From Candidatus Nanopelagicales bacterium (GTDB taxonomy: Bacteria > Actinomycetota > Actinomycetes > S36-B12 > UBA10799), in the NCBI GenBank assembly GCA_030699055.1, contig JAUYKX010000367.1, positions 1 to 12,140 of the forward strand: a DNA stretch of 12,140 bases, in the 5' to 3' direction. A program made the position numbers and the translations under genes. The notes beneath the pieces are model-generated. The model had not been told where the DNA came from and did not search any database. It worked only from the letters and a program-made list of their open reading frames with translations. Of the stretch, positions 1 to 7,011 are shown in pieces (the stretch's first letter is position 1; every line of letters begins with the position of its first letter).

Positions 1-1150
1 GGTTGCAGGTGTCGAGTCCGAAGACCCGGAATTGTGGTGAGATGTCGGCTTTCCACCAGGTTTCGTTGGTGTCGAGATTGTGCTGGGTGAATCCGTGGCC
101 GATCGGGCCCGGTACGGGCTTGGTATTCATGTGGATCTGCATGAAGCCGAGTTGATCGAACAACTTCCGCTCGGGGTCGGGGGTGACCGAGCGAACACCC
201 GAGTGAAATCCCAGTTTCACGTTGAGGTTGTTGACAAACCGGTGCAATGCGCTCGATTCCGAAACCCAACCGTCGAGCATCATGTTCGAAACGGAGGCCT
301 CGGCAGTCGAACACTTGCGGTCGTTGACCGCCCATTGCTGGATCCACGAATCGACCTTGAGGTTACCCATGAAGGTCGTGTCGTGATTGCCGTAAACGGC
401 GTACCAGGGGACCGGGAGGCCGGGGGACGTGACCTCCTGCGAGACGGCGGCATTCAGCAGACCGGGAATCCTGGGGAACCCGTAGTCGCCGAATGCTGTT
501 CCTTCGGGATGGTCGGGCTGCCACACGTAGGTGGCCTCAGGCCAGGCCTGCACTCCCTCGTACTCGGGTCCTCCGCTGTTGGGCTTCATGGTGGTCCCGT
601 CGAGCAAGTTGACGTACCACTGCAGTTCGGTGCTGGCGTGTGAATCGGCGGCATCGCCGGTTACCAGGGTCGTGGCCATCGGGGCCCCGGTTACGGGGCT
701 GAATCGAAGATCAGCCACTGCTGTGACCATCTCCGACAGCACGTTGGTGGTCAGAGTTTCCTGGGGCCTGCTGGCGTCGGCCATTTTCTCGGCCGCCACC
801 GCTTCCAGCGGTTCCAGGCGGGCAGGCGATTGCGCGTCGATGAGGTGGATGTCACTGAAATGCCCGGCGTACAGAAGTGAACGCCGACGAGAAACTCTCT
901 TCGGGTCCGGGTCGGCATTCATCAGGTCGTTGCGAACCAGGTGAGGTTCCCCAGGCGCACCGGCTAGCAGTCGGTACTTGTCGCGGACCGGCGTGATCTG
1001 CTGGCGGATTGTCTGCTGAAGGGTGCTCGGAGCCGTGGAAGGCTTCGGTGGAGCAGCCAGAGCTGACCCGAGAAGTTCGGTGGGCAGGGCCCAAGCGGTG
1101 GACAGCGCGGCCGTCGTGGCCAGGAAAGTTCGGCGAGTGAGACCGCTCAA
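1..1150 (-). CDS. Tat-exported metallophosphoesterase, PPA1498-like family (3' end cut by window edge)
   Basis: The first 383 residues of a calcineurin-like metallophosphoesterase are present. The start is a TTG (1150-1148), chosen because a strong AGGAGGT ribosome site lies 7 bases upstream and because it opens directly on a twin-arginine signal: residues 1-10 read MSGLTRRTFL, followed by a hydrophobic alanine-rich stretch and a likely cleavage region near residues 29-33. Dinuclear-metal motifs visible are SDIH (D100, H102), TGD (D166) and GNHD (254-257). The long inserts between motifs (over 60 and over 85 residues) fit the Propionibacterium PPA1498 family (TIGR03767), whose members usually carry a Tat signal. 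The C-terminal metal-binding histidine motif would lie beyond the edge. It probably hydrolyses a phosphoester outside the membrane; the substrate is unknown. It follows the PPK2 gene on the same strand, 166 bases downstream. The superfamily is secure, the exact family likely. Confidence 0.85.
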   Translation of the reverse strand, partial: MSGLTRRTFLATTAALSTAWALPTELLGSALAAPPKPSTAPSTLQQTIRQQITPVRDKYRLLAGAPGEPHLVRNDLMNADPDPKRVSRRRSLLYAGHFSDIHLIDAQSPARLEPLEAVAAEKMADASRPQETLTTNVLSEMVTAVADLRFSPVTGAPMATTLVTGDAADSHASTELQWYVNLLDGTTMKPNSGGPEYEGVQAWPEATYVWQPDHPEGTAFGDYGFPRIPGLLNAAVSQEVTSPGLPVPWYAVYGNHDTTFMGNLKVDSWIQQWAVNDRKCSTAEASVSNMMLDGWVSESSALHRFVNNLNVKLGFHSGVRSVTPDPERKLFDQLGFMQIHMNTKPVPGPIGHGFTQHNLDTNETWWKADISPQFRVFGLDTCN

Positions 1151-1316
1151 GACGGATACCTCCTAGTTCTCTGGGCCAGGCGCGTGAGGCCTTGCCCGCA
1201 AGGTCGGGATGGGACCCGGACCCGGTGATGAACGCAACCTACCGATCATGGCTCCCGATCGCAGCTTGGTGACGAAATTGTTGCTCTGTCTTTCCCGATC
1301 AGTCCGACGGATTCGA
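1151..1316. other. Intergenic region between PPK2 and the metallophosphoesterase
   Basis: This 166-base gap holds a small inverted repeat at 1190-1203 (CCTTG, four-base loop, CAAGG; the arms extend to six bases if the loop shrinks to two). It also holds three copies of GATCGG, as read on the minus strand, at 1242-1247, 1255-1260 and 1295-1300. No convincing -35/-10 pair or terminator with a U-tract was found. The hexamer is common in this GC-rich DNA, so the copies may be chance. Confidence 0.3.
1158..1164 (-). promoter_or_regulatory. Ribosome binding site deciding the TTG start of the metallophosphoesterase
   Basis: Read on the minus strand this is AGGAGGT, a near-perfect anti-16S match, 7 bases from the TTG at 1150. 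No ATG or GTG in this frame has a comparable site, and the twin-arginine signal begins right after the TTG. Confidence 0.8.
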
Positions 1317-2321
1317 TCACTCTGCCGGGTCCGTTTCATTCGCCTGTTCGCCGTGTTCGTAGACGATCGCCGGTGGTCCGACAATGTATGGATCGGGAGT
1401 TCCGACAATCCGTTCGTTCTTGCCCGGGTAGGAGAGGTTCGCCAGTACCCAGCGCATCGTTTCTATCCGTCCCCGCTTCTTGTCGTTGGAGCGAACCACC
1501 GTCCAGGGCGCCCACGGCGTGTCCGTGTTGTCGATCATGGCCTGCTTGGCCCGCGAGTAGTCGTCCCAGCGATCAAGTGAGGCCAGGTCCATCGGGCTGA
1601 GCTTCCATTGGCGAACAGGGTCGATGCGGCGAATGGTGAAGCGGGTCACCTGCTCCTTTCGGCTGACGGAGAACCAGAACTTGAAGAGCAGGACACCGTC
1701 ATCGACGAGCATTCGCTCGAACTCGGGGGCCTGACGCATGAACAGTTCGTACTGGGCATCGGTGCAGAAGTCCATCACTCGCTCCACTCCCGCCCGGTTG
1801 TACCAGGAGCGGTCGAACAACACGATTTCGCCGGCAGTCGGCAAATGCTTGATGTAGCGCTGGAAGTACCACTGGGTGCTTTCCTCGATCGTGGGCTTGT
1901 TGAGGGCCACAACGCGAGCTCCGCGAGGGTTCAGATGTTCCATGAACCGCTTGATGGTTCCGCCCTTGCCCGCGGCGTCGCGGCCTTCGAAAACCATGAT
2001 GACGCGCGCACCGGTGTCCTTGACCCAGTTCTGCACCTTCAACAACTCGATCTGAAGGAGGCGCTTGTTCAATTCGTATTCGTGACGGGTGAGCCGTTCG
2101 GTGTATGGGTACCCTTCGCGCCAGGTGTCGACCGGGGTGCCGTTGGGGCCGAGTAGAACGGGATCGTCTATCTCGTCGAGCGTGCCTTCGACGGCCAGAC
2201 CTTTGAGTCGCAATTCGTCATCCGACAAGTCCTGGAGACTCGTGATGATGTCGGACAAGTCCATGACTGCTTCGATGTCGACATGGTGGTTCGACCCATC
2301 GGCATTCAGCGCGACCGTCAT
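1317..2321 (-). CDS. ppk2: Polyphosphate kinase 2, single-domain (class I-like)
   Basis: The product is 334 residues long. PPK2 enzymes transfer phosphate between inorganic polyphosphate and nucleotides; class I enzymes typically make ATP or GTP from the diphosphates, or run the reverse reaction, in the cytoplasm. Signature motifs are visible: Walker A GRDAAGKG (113-120, with K119), the lid-type stretch around NPRGARVVALNKPT (131-144), Walker B FDRSWYNRAGVE (169-180), and the C-terminal block WKLSPMDLASLDRWDDY (239-255) followed by the TPWAPW and KKRGR region (268-285). The start at 2321 is preferred over an in-frame start 55 codons upstream (2486), because the extra residues look non-coding and GGGAG lies 5 bases before this ATG. 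One PPK2 domain only, not a duplicated class II form. It is divergent from the patatin pair and upstream of the metallophosphoesterase. The nucleotide preference cannot be read from the sequence. Confidence 0.95.
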   Translation of the reverse strand: MTVALNADGSNHHVDIEAVMDLSDIITSLQDLSDDELRLKGLAVEGTLDEIDDPVLLGPNGTPVDTWREGYPYTERLTRHEYELNKRLLQIELLKVQNWVKDTGARVIMVFEGRDAAGKGGTIKRFMEHLNPRGARVVALNKPTIEESTQWYFQRYIKHLPTAGEIVLFDRSWYNRAGVERVMDFCTDAQYELFMRQAPEFERMLVDDGVLLFKFWFSVSRKEQVTRFTIRRIDPVRQWKLSPMDLASLDRWDDYSRAKQAMIDNTDTPWAPWTVVRSNDKKRGRIETMRWVLANLSYPGKNERIVGTPDPYIVGPPAIVYEHGEQANETDPAE

Positions 2322-2515
2322 ACTCACTCCCGTCTCGAAAGGGCTCACCGGGTGGGTCGATTCTGGCCGATTGCACCCAGGTGAAGCACGCTGTCTCACC
2401 CGACCGTGAGCAGTGGAGAGTGGGATGCGCCAAGGGGGCGCGTTCTGTCGTCGCGCTTTCACGACCGCCGCGGGTTGACCTCGCATCGGCGGGCAATCGG
2501 GGGCAGGGTTAGGTC
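2322..2515. promoter_or_regulatory. Divergent intergenic region between PPK2 and the patatin run
   Basis: At 194 bases this is the longest non-coding gap in the window. It must carry the start signals for PPK2 (minus) and probably for the patatin/HAD run (plus). Visible: the PPK2 ribosome site GGGAG (2327-2331, minus strand) and a short inverted repeat at 2395-2410 (CTCAC, six-base loop, GTGAG). A TTGACC at 2475-2480 resembles a -35 box, but no TANNNT follows at the right spacing. I cannot place either promoter. Confidence 0.4.
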
Positions 2516-3505
2516 ATGCCATCCGAATTGGTCGTTCCGGCTCCGCGGCCGCTGGGAGTCAGGGGGTCGGACGGTCAGTGGAGGATCCGGGATCGGCTCG
2601 ATCCGCCGGTGTGTTTCGTGATGGCCGGAGGCGGTGCCCACGGTGCCGTTCAGTGGGGCCTGCTCCAAGCATTGAGCGAAACCGACATCGTTCCTGACTC
2701 GATCATCGGCACTTCGGTGGGTGCGCTCGGAGGTGCGATCGCCGCGGAAGACTTCGGTTCCGCGGTCAACCGGTTGGCCAACGTGTGGGCCCAATTGGAC
2801 CTGTCGAGGCTGCTGGGTGAACACTGGATCGGCAAGCGATGGATGACCGCCGCCCTCAGCGGCAGTCTTGCCGACAACGAGCCCGAGCGGAAAGCCCTCA
2901 CCGAGATTCTCAGTGCGCGAACATTCTCGGAGTTGACCACTCCTTTCGCCGCTGTGACGACCGACGTTGCCAGTGGAGCGGCCCGGATTCATGACTCCGG
3001 CGACCTGATCGATGCGCTGTTGGCGTCGTCGGCGATACCCGGACTGCTGCCTCCGGTGACGGTTGACGGACGGCCTCAGATGGACGGTTTGGCGAGTGCG
3101 AATCTGCCCGCCAGACCCGCTGTGGATCGGGGGGCGCGCACGGTGATTGTTCTGGACACCGGATCCCGCCCCGAACCGGCCGCTGACGAGATTGTCGAAT
3201 CTCAGAGCCGTCTTATCGGTCGAGTGTTCAGTGTGATGTCTACGCAGCAGCGTCGAATCCAGCTGCATGCGGCTGCTCGTGACGCAACTGTGGTCGTGCT
3301 TCCAACACCGGATGACCTCGGCGGCACCCTCGATTTCCGGGAGACCATGGGTTCCGCCGCGAAGTCTTTCGCCCTGGCCCGTGAGTTCTTGGCTGACCTG
3401 GCGGGCACGAGCGGCAAGTTGGAGGTGGGGCTTCATTGTCGCCGGGACGAGTCGGTGGCCACAGCTCTGGGAGAGGTCAAATTGTGGCCGGTGGTGGCCC
3501 GATGA
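2516..3505 (+). CDS. Patatin-like phospholipase family protein (first tandem copy)
   Basis: This is a 329-residue serine hydrolase of the patatin fold, with a Ser-Asp dyad. Motifs in order: the oxyanion-hole glycines GGGAHG (38-43, His in place of the usual Arg/Lys), the nucleophile elbow GTSVG (65-69, serine S67), the TTDVASG stretch (148-154), and the aspartate motif MDG (D190-G191). The conserved SSAIPGLLPPV segment (171-181) before the aspartate is typical of bacterial RssA/YlbK-type members. No signal peptide or membrane segment is evident, so it is probably cytoplasmic or peripheral. The first 30 or so residues precede the fold and may be a mis-set start; ATG 2516 has only a weak ribosome site. 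Its stop overlaps the start of a second patatin by four bases, suggesting coupled translation. The likely activity is acyl-ester hydrolysis of lipids; the substrate is unknown. Confidence 0.9.
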   Translation: MPSELVVPAPRPLGVRGSDGQWRIRDRLDPPVCFVMAGGGAHGAVQWGLLQALSETDIVPDSIIGTSVGALGGAIAAEDFGSAVNRLANVWAQLDLSRLLGEHWIGKRWMTAALSGSLADNEPERKALTEILSARTFSELTTPFAAVTTDVASGAARIHDSGDLIDALLASSAIPGLLPPVTVDGRPQMDGLASANLPARPAVDRGARTVIVLDTGSRPEPAADEIVESQSRLIGRVFSVMSTQQRRIQLHAAARDATVVVLPTPDDLGGTLDFRETMGSAAKSFALAREFLADLAGTSGKLEVGLHCRRDESVATALGEVKLWPVVAR

Positions 3506-4440
3506 ATGATCAGACTGATCAGAACAGTCAATGGCCTCGGCCGCTGGCTTTCGTTCTGGGTGCCGGGATGGCCCGGGCTGCCGCTCAGGTCGGCATGATC
3601 GAGTCGTTGGTTGGGCGGGGAGTCAGACCGGACTTGGTGGTGGGCTCGTCCTGGGGATCGGTCAATGCCGCGGCCCTGTCGACGGGCGTCGACCAAGGGG
3701 TCACCGGACTGCGCCAATTCTGGCTGGACCTGGCGGTGGATCGAGCTTGGACGTCCCGGTTCCGGGGGGTAATCCGGGCACTTACCCCGAGGAGGTCCGA
3801 GGGTTCGGCAGACATTTTTCGAGAACACCTGACCTCCCTGCTGGGCGATTCAAACTTGGACGATGCGCCGGTTCGCGCCTGCTGCGTGGCGACGGATCTG
3901 GTTAGCGGGGTCGCGGTTGAATTGTCCACCGGGCGCGCGGTGGATGCGGTCATGGCGTCAGCCGCTGTTCCGTTACTGCTGCCCCCGGTTGTCAGCGGCG
4001 ATCAGATCCTGGCTGACGGGGGAATCGTTGCCCCAGCGCCACTGCGGCAGGCGGTGGCGCTGGGTGCCCGTTCGGTGGTGCTGTTGGACGTCGGCGCGTG
4101 TGGAATGGCGGTCGATCGCGCCCGGTCGTTGCGGTGGTATGAGGCCGGAATCGCCGCCTACTCGGACCTGCTCAGATCGCAAGCCGACGCGGAGTCGGCG
4201 CTGATCGCCGAGCGAGTACCCGTAGTGGTGATTTCGACCCCACCAGGGGAATTGATGAACTTTCGGGAGGCCGATTCCGCGATGAGTGCGGGCCGGGAAG
4301 CCGGCGTCAAGTTGCTCGACGCCCTGTCGGAGGGTGTCGATGCGCCCGGGTTGTACGGGGTCTGCGCGGGAGATCAACGGAGCTCCGGCTCCCGTCGTCT
4401 TCAGTCACTGCGAGAAATTGACGAGACCGCGAGTAGTTGA
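3502..4440 (+). CDS. Patatin-like protein with altered oxyanion motif (second tandem copy)
   Basis: This 312-residue paralogue follows the preceding patatin. The start ATG at 3502 overlaps the upstream stop as ATGA; an alternative TTG at 3436 would overlap by 70 bases and adds residues unlike the family. Recognisable motifs are the nucleophile elbow GSSWG (48-52, serine S50), the ATDLVSG stretch (130-136), SAAVPLLLPPV (153-163) and the aspartate motif ADGG (D172). The usual glycine-rich GGGxRG is replaced by GAGMARA (20-26), so two conserved glycines are lost while the arginine is kept. The Ser-Asp dyad is intact, so it may be active with altered geometry or act as a partner of the first copy. 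Both copies end with an FRE-containing helix region (274-276 in the first, 254-256 here), supporting old tandem duplication. No export signal is seen. Confidence 0.85.
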   Translation: MNDQTDQNSQWPRPLAFVLGAGMARAAAQVGMIESLVGRGVRPDLVVGSSWGSVNAAALSTGVDQGVTGLRQFWLDLAVDRAWTSRFRGVIRALTPRRSEGSADIFREHLTSLLGDSNLDDAPVRACCVATDLVSGVAVELSTGRAVDAVMASAAVPLLLPPVVSGDQILADGGIVAPAPLRQAVALGARSVVLLDVGACGMAVDRARSLRWYEAGIAAYSDLLRSQADAESALIAERVPVVVISTPPGELMNFREADSAMSAGREAGVKLLDALSEGVDAPGLYGVCAGDQRSSGSRRLQSLREIDETASS

Positions 4441-4446
4441 GTTGTC

Positions 4447-5220
4447 ATGGACTTGGTTTGCGACTTGGACGGCACGGTCTGGCTGGCGGGGGAACCGATA
4501 GCGGGGGTGTCCGCTGCCATCGAGCAGGCCCGTCGGGTGGGGCATCGCTTCTTGTTCGCCACGAACAACTCGTCGGCAAGGGTGAGTGAGGTCGAGGATC
4601 AACTGCTTCGGGCCGGCATACCAGCCGGGGGTCAGGTGGTTACTTCATCAATGGCCACGGCCACTTTGATCGAACCTGGTGAACGGGTTTTCGTCCTCGG
4701 GGGACCGGGCCTGAGGCAGGAACTTGCCCGCCGAGGGGCAGTCTTGGTTGAACCCGGGCCAGACCAGCGCGGGCGCGAACTGGGAGTGTCGGCCGTAATC
4801 GTGGGACGCGATACCGGTTTTGATTTCGAAAAGCTCAAGCAGGCCGGCGACGCCATCCGGTCGGGCGCGCGCTATCTGGCCAGCAATGCGGACCCGACGT
4901 TTCCGACCGCGGACGGGCTGGAACCGGGTGCGGGAGCAATCGTCGCGGCAGTCACTACGGCTGCCGGCGTCGAGCCGGAGGTAGCAGGCAAACCTAACGC
5001 CGCGATGGCGGCCACAATCCGGTCCGCACTAGCCGGCGACACATCACAGGCCATCGTCGTTGGCGATGTCCAGGCGACGGACGGGCTGCTCGCCGATCGG
5101 TTGGGGGTTCCCTTTGCTCTGGTTCTTTCCGGGGCCACCAAATCGATTCCGGAGGGGCCGCGGCGCCCCGCATTGGTCGCCAAGAGTCTGACCGAGTTGA
5201 TCGAAAACCAGTTCAGCTAG
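4447..5220 (+). CDS. HAD-superfamily hydrolase, subfamily IIA (NagD / phosphoglycolate phosphatase-like)
   Basis: This is a 257-residue phosphatase of the haloacid dehalogenase superfamily with a C2-type cap. Motif I is DLDGT (D6 nucleophile, D8 general acid/base), motif II ATNNSS (38-43), motif III the lysine in AGKPN (K182), and motif IV GD (206-207) with D212. The cap segment SNADPTFPTADG (146-157) and the PGAGAI stretch (160-165) are typical of subfamily IIA, which includes NagD, pyridoxal phosphatases and phosphoglycolate phosphatases. The substrate cannot be told from sequence. ATG 4447 lies 6 bases after the stop of the second patatin and has no evident ribosome site of its own, so it is probably translated by coupling in the same transcript. 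Its stop lies 10 bases from the lipA stop on the opposite strand. Confidence 0.92.
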   Translation: MDLVCDLDGTVWLAGEPIAGVSAAIEQARRVGHRFLFATNNSSARVSEVEDQLLRAGIPAGGQVVTSSMATATLIEPGERVFVLGGPGLRQELARRGAVLVEPGPDQRGRELGVSAVIVGRDTGFDFEKLKQAGDAIRSGARYLASNADPTFPTADGLEPGAGAIVAAVTTAAGVEPEVAGKPNAAMAATIRSALAGDTSQAIVVGDVQATDGLLADRLGVPFALVLSGATKSIPEGPRRPALVAKSLTELIENQFS

Positions 5221-5230
5221 TCGGTCGGGC

Positions 5231-6211
5231 TCAGTTCGCCAACGACCGCTCGGGAGAATGACCTGGGGTCGGGGTCGGGGTCGAGTCCGGGTCCGGGGAA
5301 ACGGTTGCTTGCCGGTACAGCGAACCGGCTCGGTACGAGGATCGCACCAACGGCCCGCTCATCACCCCCAAGAATCCGAGGCTCTGGGCCAGTTCACCCA
5401 GTTCCGTGAATTCGGCCGGAGGAATCCAACGCACGACCGGATGATGATTTCGCGATGGACGCAGATACTGGGTGATCGTGAGGAGTTGACAGCCCGAAGT
5501 GACCAAGTCTTTCAGCGTGGCCTCGATCTCGTCGCGCTGCTCGCCCAGGCCGAGGATCAGATTCGACTTGGTGATCAAATCGGCGGCAGAAGCTGTTGCC
5601 AGCACCCCCAGTGACCTTTCGAAATCGAAAGCGGGTCTAACGCGTCGAAGCAGCCGGGGGACGGTCTCGATGTTGTGAGCCAGCACTTCGGGCGCGGATT
5701 CGATGACCTGTCCGAGCTGATCGTCGCGACCTCCGAAGTCCGGAATCAGGACCTCCACCCCGCAGCCGGGAACCTGCTGGTGAATCCGGCGCACAGTCTC
5801 GGCGTATAGCCAGGCGCCGCCGTCAGGTAGGTCGTCCCGGGCCACCCCGGTGACCGTCGCGTAAGCCAGACCCATTTGCGAGATCGAATCAGCAACCCTT
5901 TGGGGTTCGTCGCGATCCAACGGCTCCGGTCGGCCCGTTCCGATCTGGCAGAAATCGCATCGCCGGGTGCAGACCCTTCCCCCAACCAGAAATGTGGCCT
6001 CTCGGTCCTCCCAACACTCGCCAATGTTGGGGCAGGCGGCTTCCTGGCAGACCGTGTGTAGACGTCCCGCGCGCACTCGCGATCGAATCTCGGCGTGATT
6101 GGGACCGGAGCGAAAGCGGGCCTTGATCCATTCCGGCTTGCGTTCGATGTCAACGGTGTTGTTTCGGGCCTCAACCCGCAGCAGGCGCCGCTCTGAATCC
6201 GGCGAGGTCAT
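5231..6211 (-). CDS. lipA: Lipoyl synthase
   Basis: This 326-residue radical-SAM enzyme inserts two sulfurs at C6 and C8 of protein-bound octanoyl groups to form lipoate. Both iron-sulfur cluster sites are visible: the auxiliary cluster cysteines C55, C60 and C66 ([12 protein letters not shown]) and the radical-SAM CxxxCxxC at C81, C85 and C88 (CTRRCDFC). The C-terminal RSSYRAG (290-296) supplies the serine that ligates the auxiliary cluster. Other family blocks are [14 protein letters not shown], the [12 protein letters not shown] stretch and [15 protein letters not shown]. The length is normal for actinobacterial LipA, except for a low-complexity Pro/Asp/Thr tail at 306-316. Its ATG overlaps the lipB stop as ATGA, so the two are coupled. 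Likely client proteins are the two lipoyl domains of the E2 encoded at 8546-10213. Confidence 0.98.
   Translation of the reverse strand: MTSPDSERRLLRVEARNNTVDIERKPEWIKARFRSGPNHAEIRSRVRAGRLHTVCQEAACPNIGECWEDREATFLVGGRVCTRRCDFCQIGTGRPEPLDRDEPQRVADSISQMGLAYATVTGVARDDLPDGGAWLYAETVRRIHQQVPGCGVEVLIPDFGGRDDQLGQVIESAPEVLAHNIETVPRLLRRVRPAFDFERSLGVLATASAADLITKSNLILGLGEQRDEIEATLKDLVTSGCQLLTITQYLRPSRNHHPVVRWIPPAEFTELGELAQSLGFLGVMSGPLVRSSYRAGSLYRQATVSPDPDSTPTPTPGHSPERSLAN
5265..5298 (+). repeat. GGGGTC triplet repeat and G-tract cluster in the lipA tail
   Basis: Three exact copies of GGGGTC (5265-5282) are followed by GGG (5289-5291) and GGGG (5295-5298). The loops are 2, 2 and 8 bases, close to a G-quadruplex pattern on the plus strand, though the 8-base loop exceeds the usual limit of 7. 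On the lipA strand it encodes the Pro/Asp/Thr-rich tail, after all catalytic motifs. It starts 44 bases after the HAD-gene stop, so it would also lie in any read-through RNA from that gene. Confidence 0.6.
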
Positions 6212-6897
6212 GTATCGAGCGTACGCGCTTGGAGGTTCTGGCTCGCCGGCAGCGCAGGGGACAGCACGGCACGCAAGTGGGCAACCAGTCGCCGGGAGAC
6301 TTCTCCGACGCGGACGTCACCGGTGCTGATTTCGGCAATCGAGGTAACCGTCGTTCCGTTCAGGCCGCAGGGGATGATTCGTTCGGCCCAGGACAGATCG
6401 CAAGAGACGTTCAGGGCCAGGCCGTGCATGGAAACGCCCCGACTGACCCGAACCCCGACAGCGGCGATTTTCGCCGGTACTTCGGACCCGTCGATGACCC
6501 AGGCGCCGCTACGACCGTCGACTCGTTGGGCCTCGACCTTGAAGTCGGCGCACGTCTTGATCGCGATCTCTTCCAGTCGGCGAACATGGGCCACAACGTC
6601 CATTGGGTGGGGCAGCGGCACGATCGGATAGCACACCAGCTGTCCCGGCCCGTGCCAGGTGATGCGACCACCCCGGTCGACTTCGACCACTTCCGAACCA
6701 TCCCGGGGGCGATCCTCGGGCTGGGTTCGGCTGCCGGCGGTGAAAATCTCGGAATGTTCCAGGATGAGAACTGTCGGCGGGCGGGAGCCTTCCACGACCT
6801 GTCGGTGGATGTGTCGCTGGGTTTCCCACACGGACCGGTAATCGTGGGTGGCTATGCCGACGTCCATCGCGAGAACCTCGAACGGATCGCCAGACAT
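6208..6897 (-). CDS. lipB: Lipoyl(octanoyl) transferase
   Basis: This 229-residue enzyme moves octanoate from acyl carrier protein to lipoyl-domain lysines through a cysteine thioester intermediate. Visible motifs are [12 protein letters not shown] (44-55), [13 protein letters not shown] (75-87), the catalytic lysine region [11 protein letters not shown] (K143), MHGLALNV (157-164) and IIPCGL with the catalytic cysteine C177. The sequence closely resembles mycobacterial LipB over its full length. The ATG at 6897 lacks a clear ribosome site; an in-frame ATG ten codons downstream (6867) has GAGG 8 bases before it and would still leave the complete fold, so the start is uncertain. The stop overlaps the lipA start by four bases. 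The gene is divergent from the membrane protein gene starting at 7012. Confidence 0.97.
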   Translation of the reverse strand: MSGDPFEVLAMDVGIATHDYRSVWETQRHIHRQVVEGSRPPTVLILEHSEIFTAGSRTQPEDRPRDGSEVVEVDRGGRITWHGPGQLVCYPIVPLPHPMDVVAHVRRLEEIAIKTCADFKVEAQRVDGRSGAWVIDGSEVPAKIAAVGVRVSRGVSMHGLALNVSCDLSWAERIIPCGLNGTTVTSIAEISTGDVRVGEVSRRLVAHLRAVLSPALPASQNLQARTLDT

Positions 6898-7011
6898 GCG
6901 TTGACGCTATCGAGCGCCCGTCTCGGTCGGGCAACAGCCCGTCGGCGTTAGTGGCGTCGGCCTGTGGATGACCGTTACCGGGCCAGGCGGATTTCGGGCA
7001 GCCTGTCCGTC
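6898..7011. promoter_or_regulatory. Divergent region between lipB and the membrane protein, with alternating inverted repeats
   Basis: This 114-base gap must hold the start signals for both directions. It contains GCCCG (6916-6920), CGGGC (6928-6932) and GCCCG (6937-6941). The middle arm can pair with either neighbour (loops of 7 and 4 bases), giving two mutually exclusive five-pair hairpins on either strand. On the lipB side they lie 19-44 bases upstream of the ATG. No clear -10 or -35 box was found. Such short GC arms arise easily by chance. Confidence 0.35.

Noticed and set aside
80..643. 187-codon plus-strand open frame
   Set aside because: It is antisense to the metallophosphoesterase, whose motifs and Tat signal are clear on the minus strand; its translation has no recognisable domain.
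1608..2156. 182-codon plus-strand open frame opposite PPK2
   Set aside because: It mirrors the codons of PPK2, with no family features; long antisense frames are expected at this GC content.
2475..2480. TTGACC as a -35 box for the patatin run
   Set aside because: No TANNNT-type -10 element follows at 16-19 bases, and the remaining distance to the ATG is short.
2322..2486. 55-codon N-terminal extension of PPK2
   Set aside because: The added residues lack PPK2 similarity, and a ribosome site lies just before the ATG at 2321.
2459..3436. 325-codon minus-strand open frame opposite the first patatin
   Set aside because: Arg/His/Gln-rich translation typical of antisense frames, with no motif; the patatin motifs on the other strand are unambiguous.
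3436..3504. Upstream TTG start for the second patatin
   Set aside because: It would overlap the first patatin by 70 bases and add residues not seen in the family; the ATGA overlap at 3502 is the normal coupled arrangement.
6229..6951. 240-codon plus-strand open frame opposite lipB
   Set aside because: lipB catalytic motifs are complete on the minus strand; this frame is its shadow.
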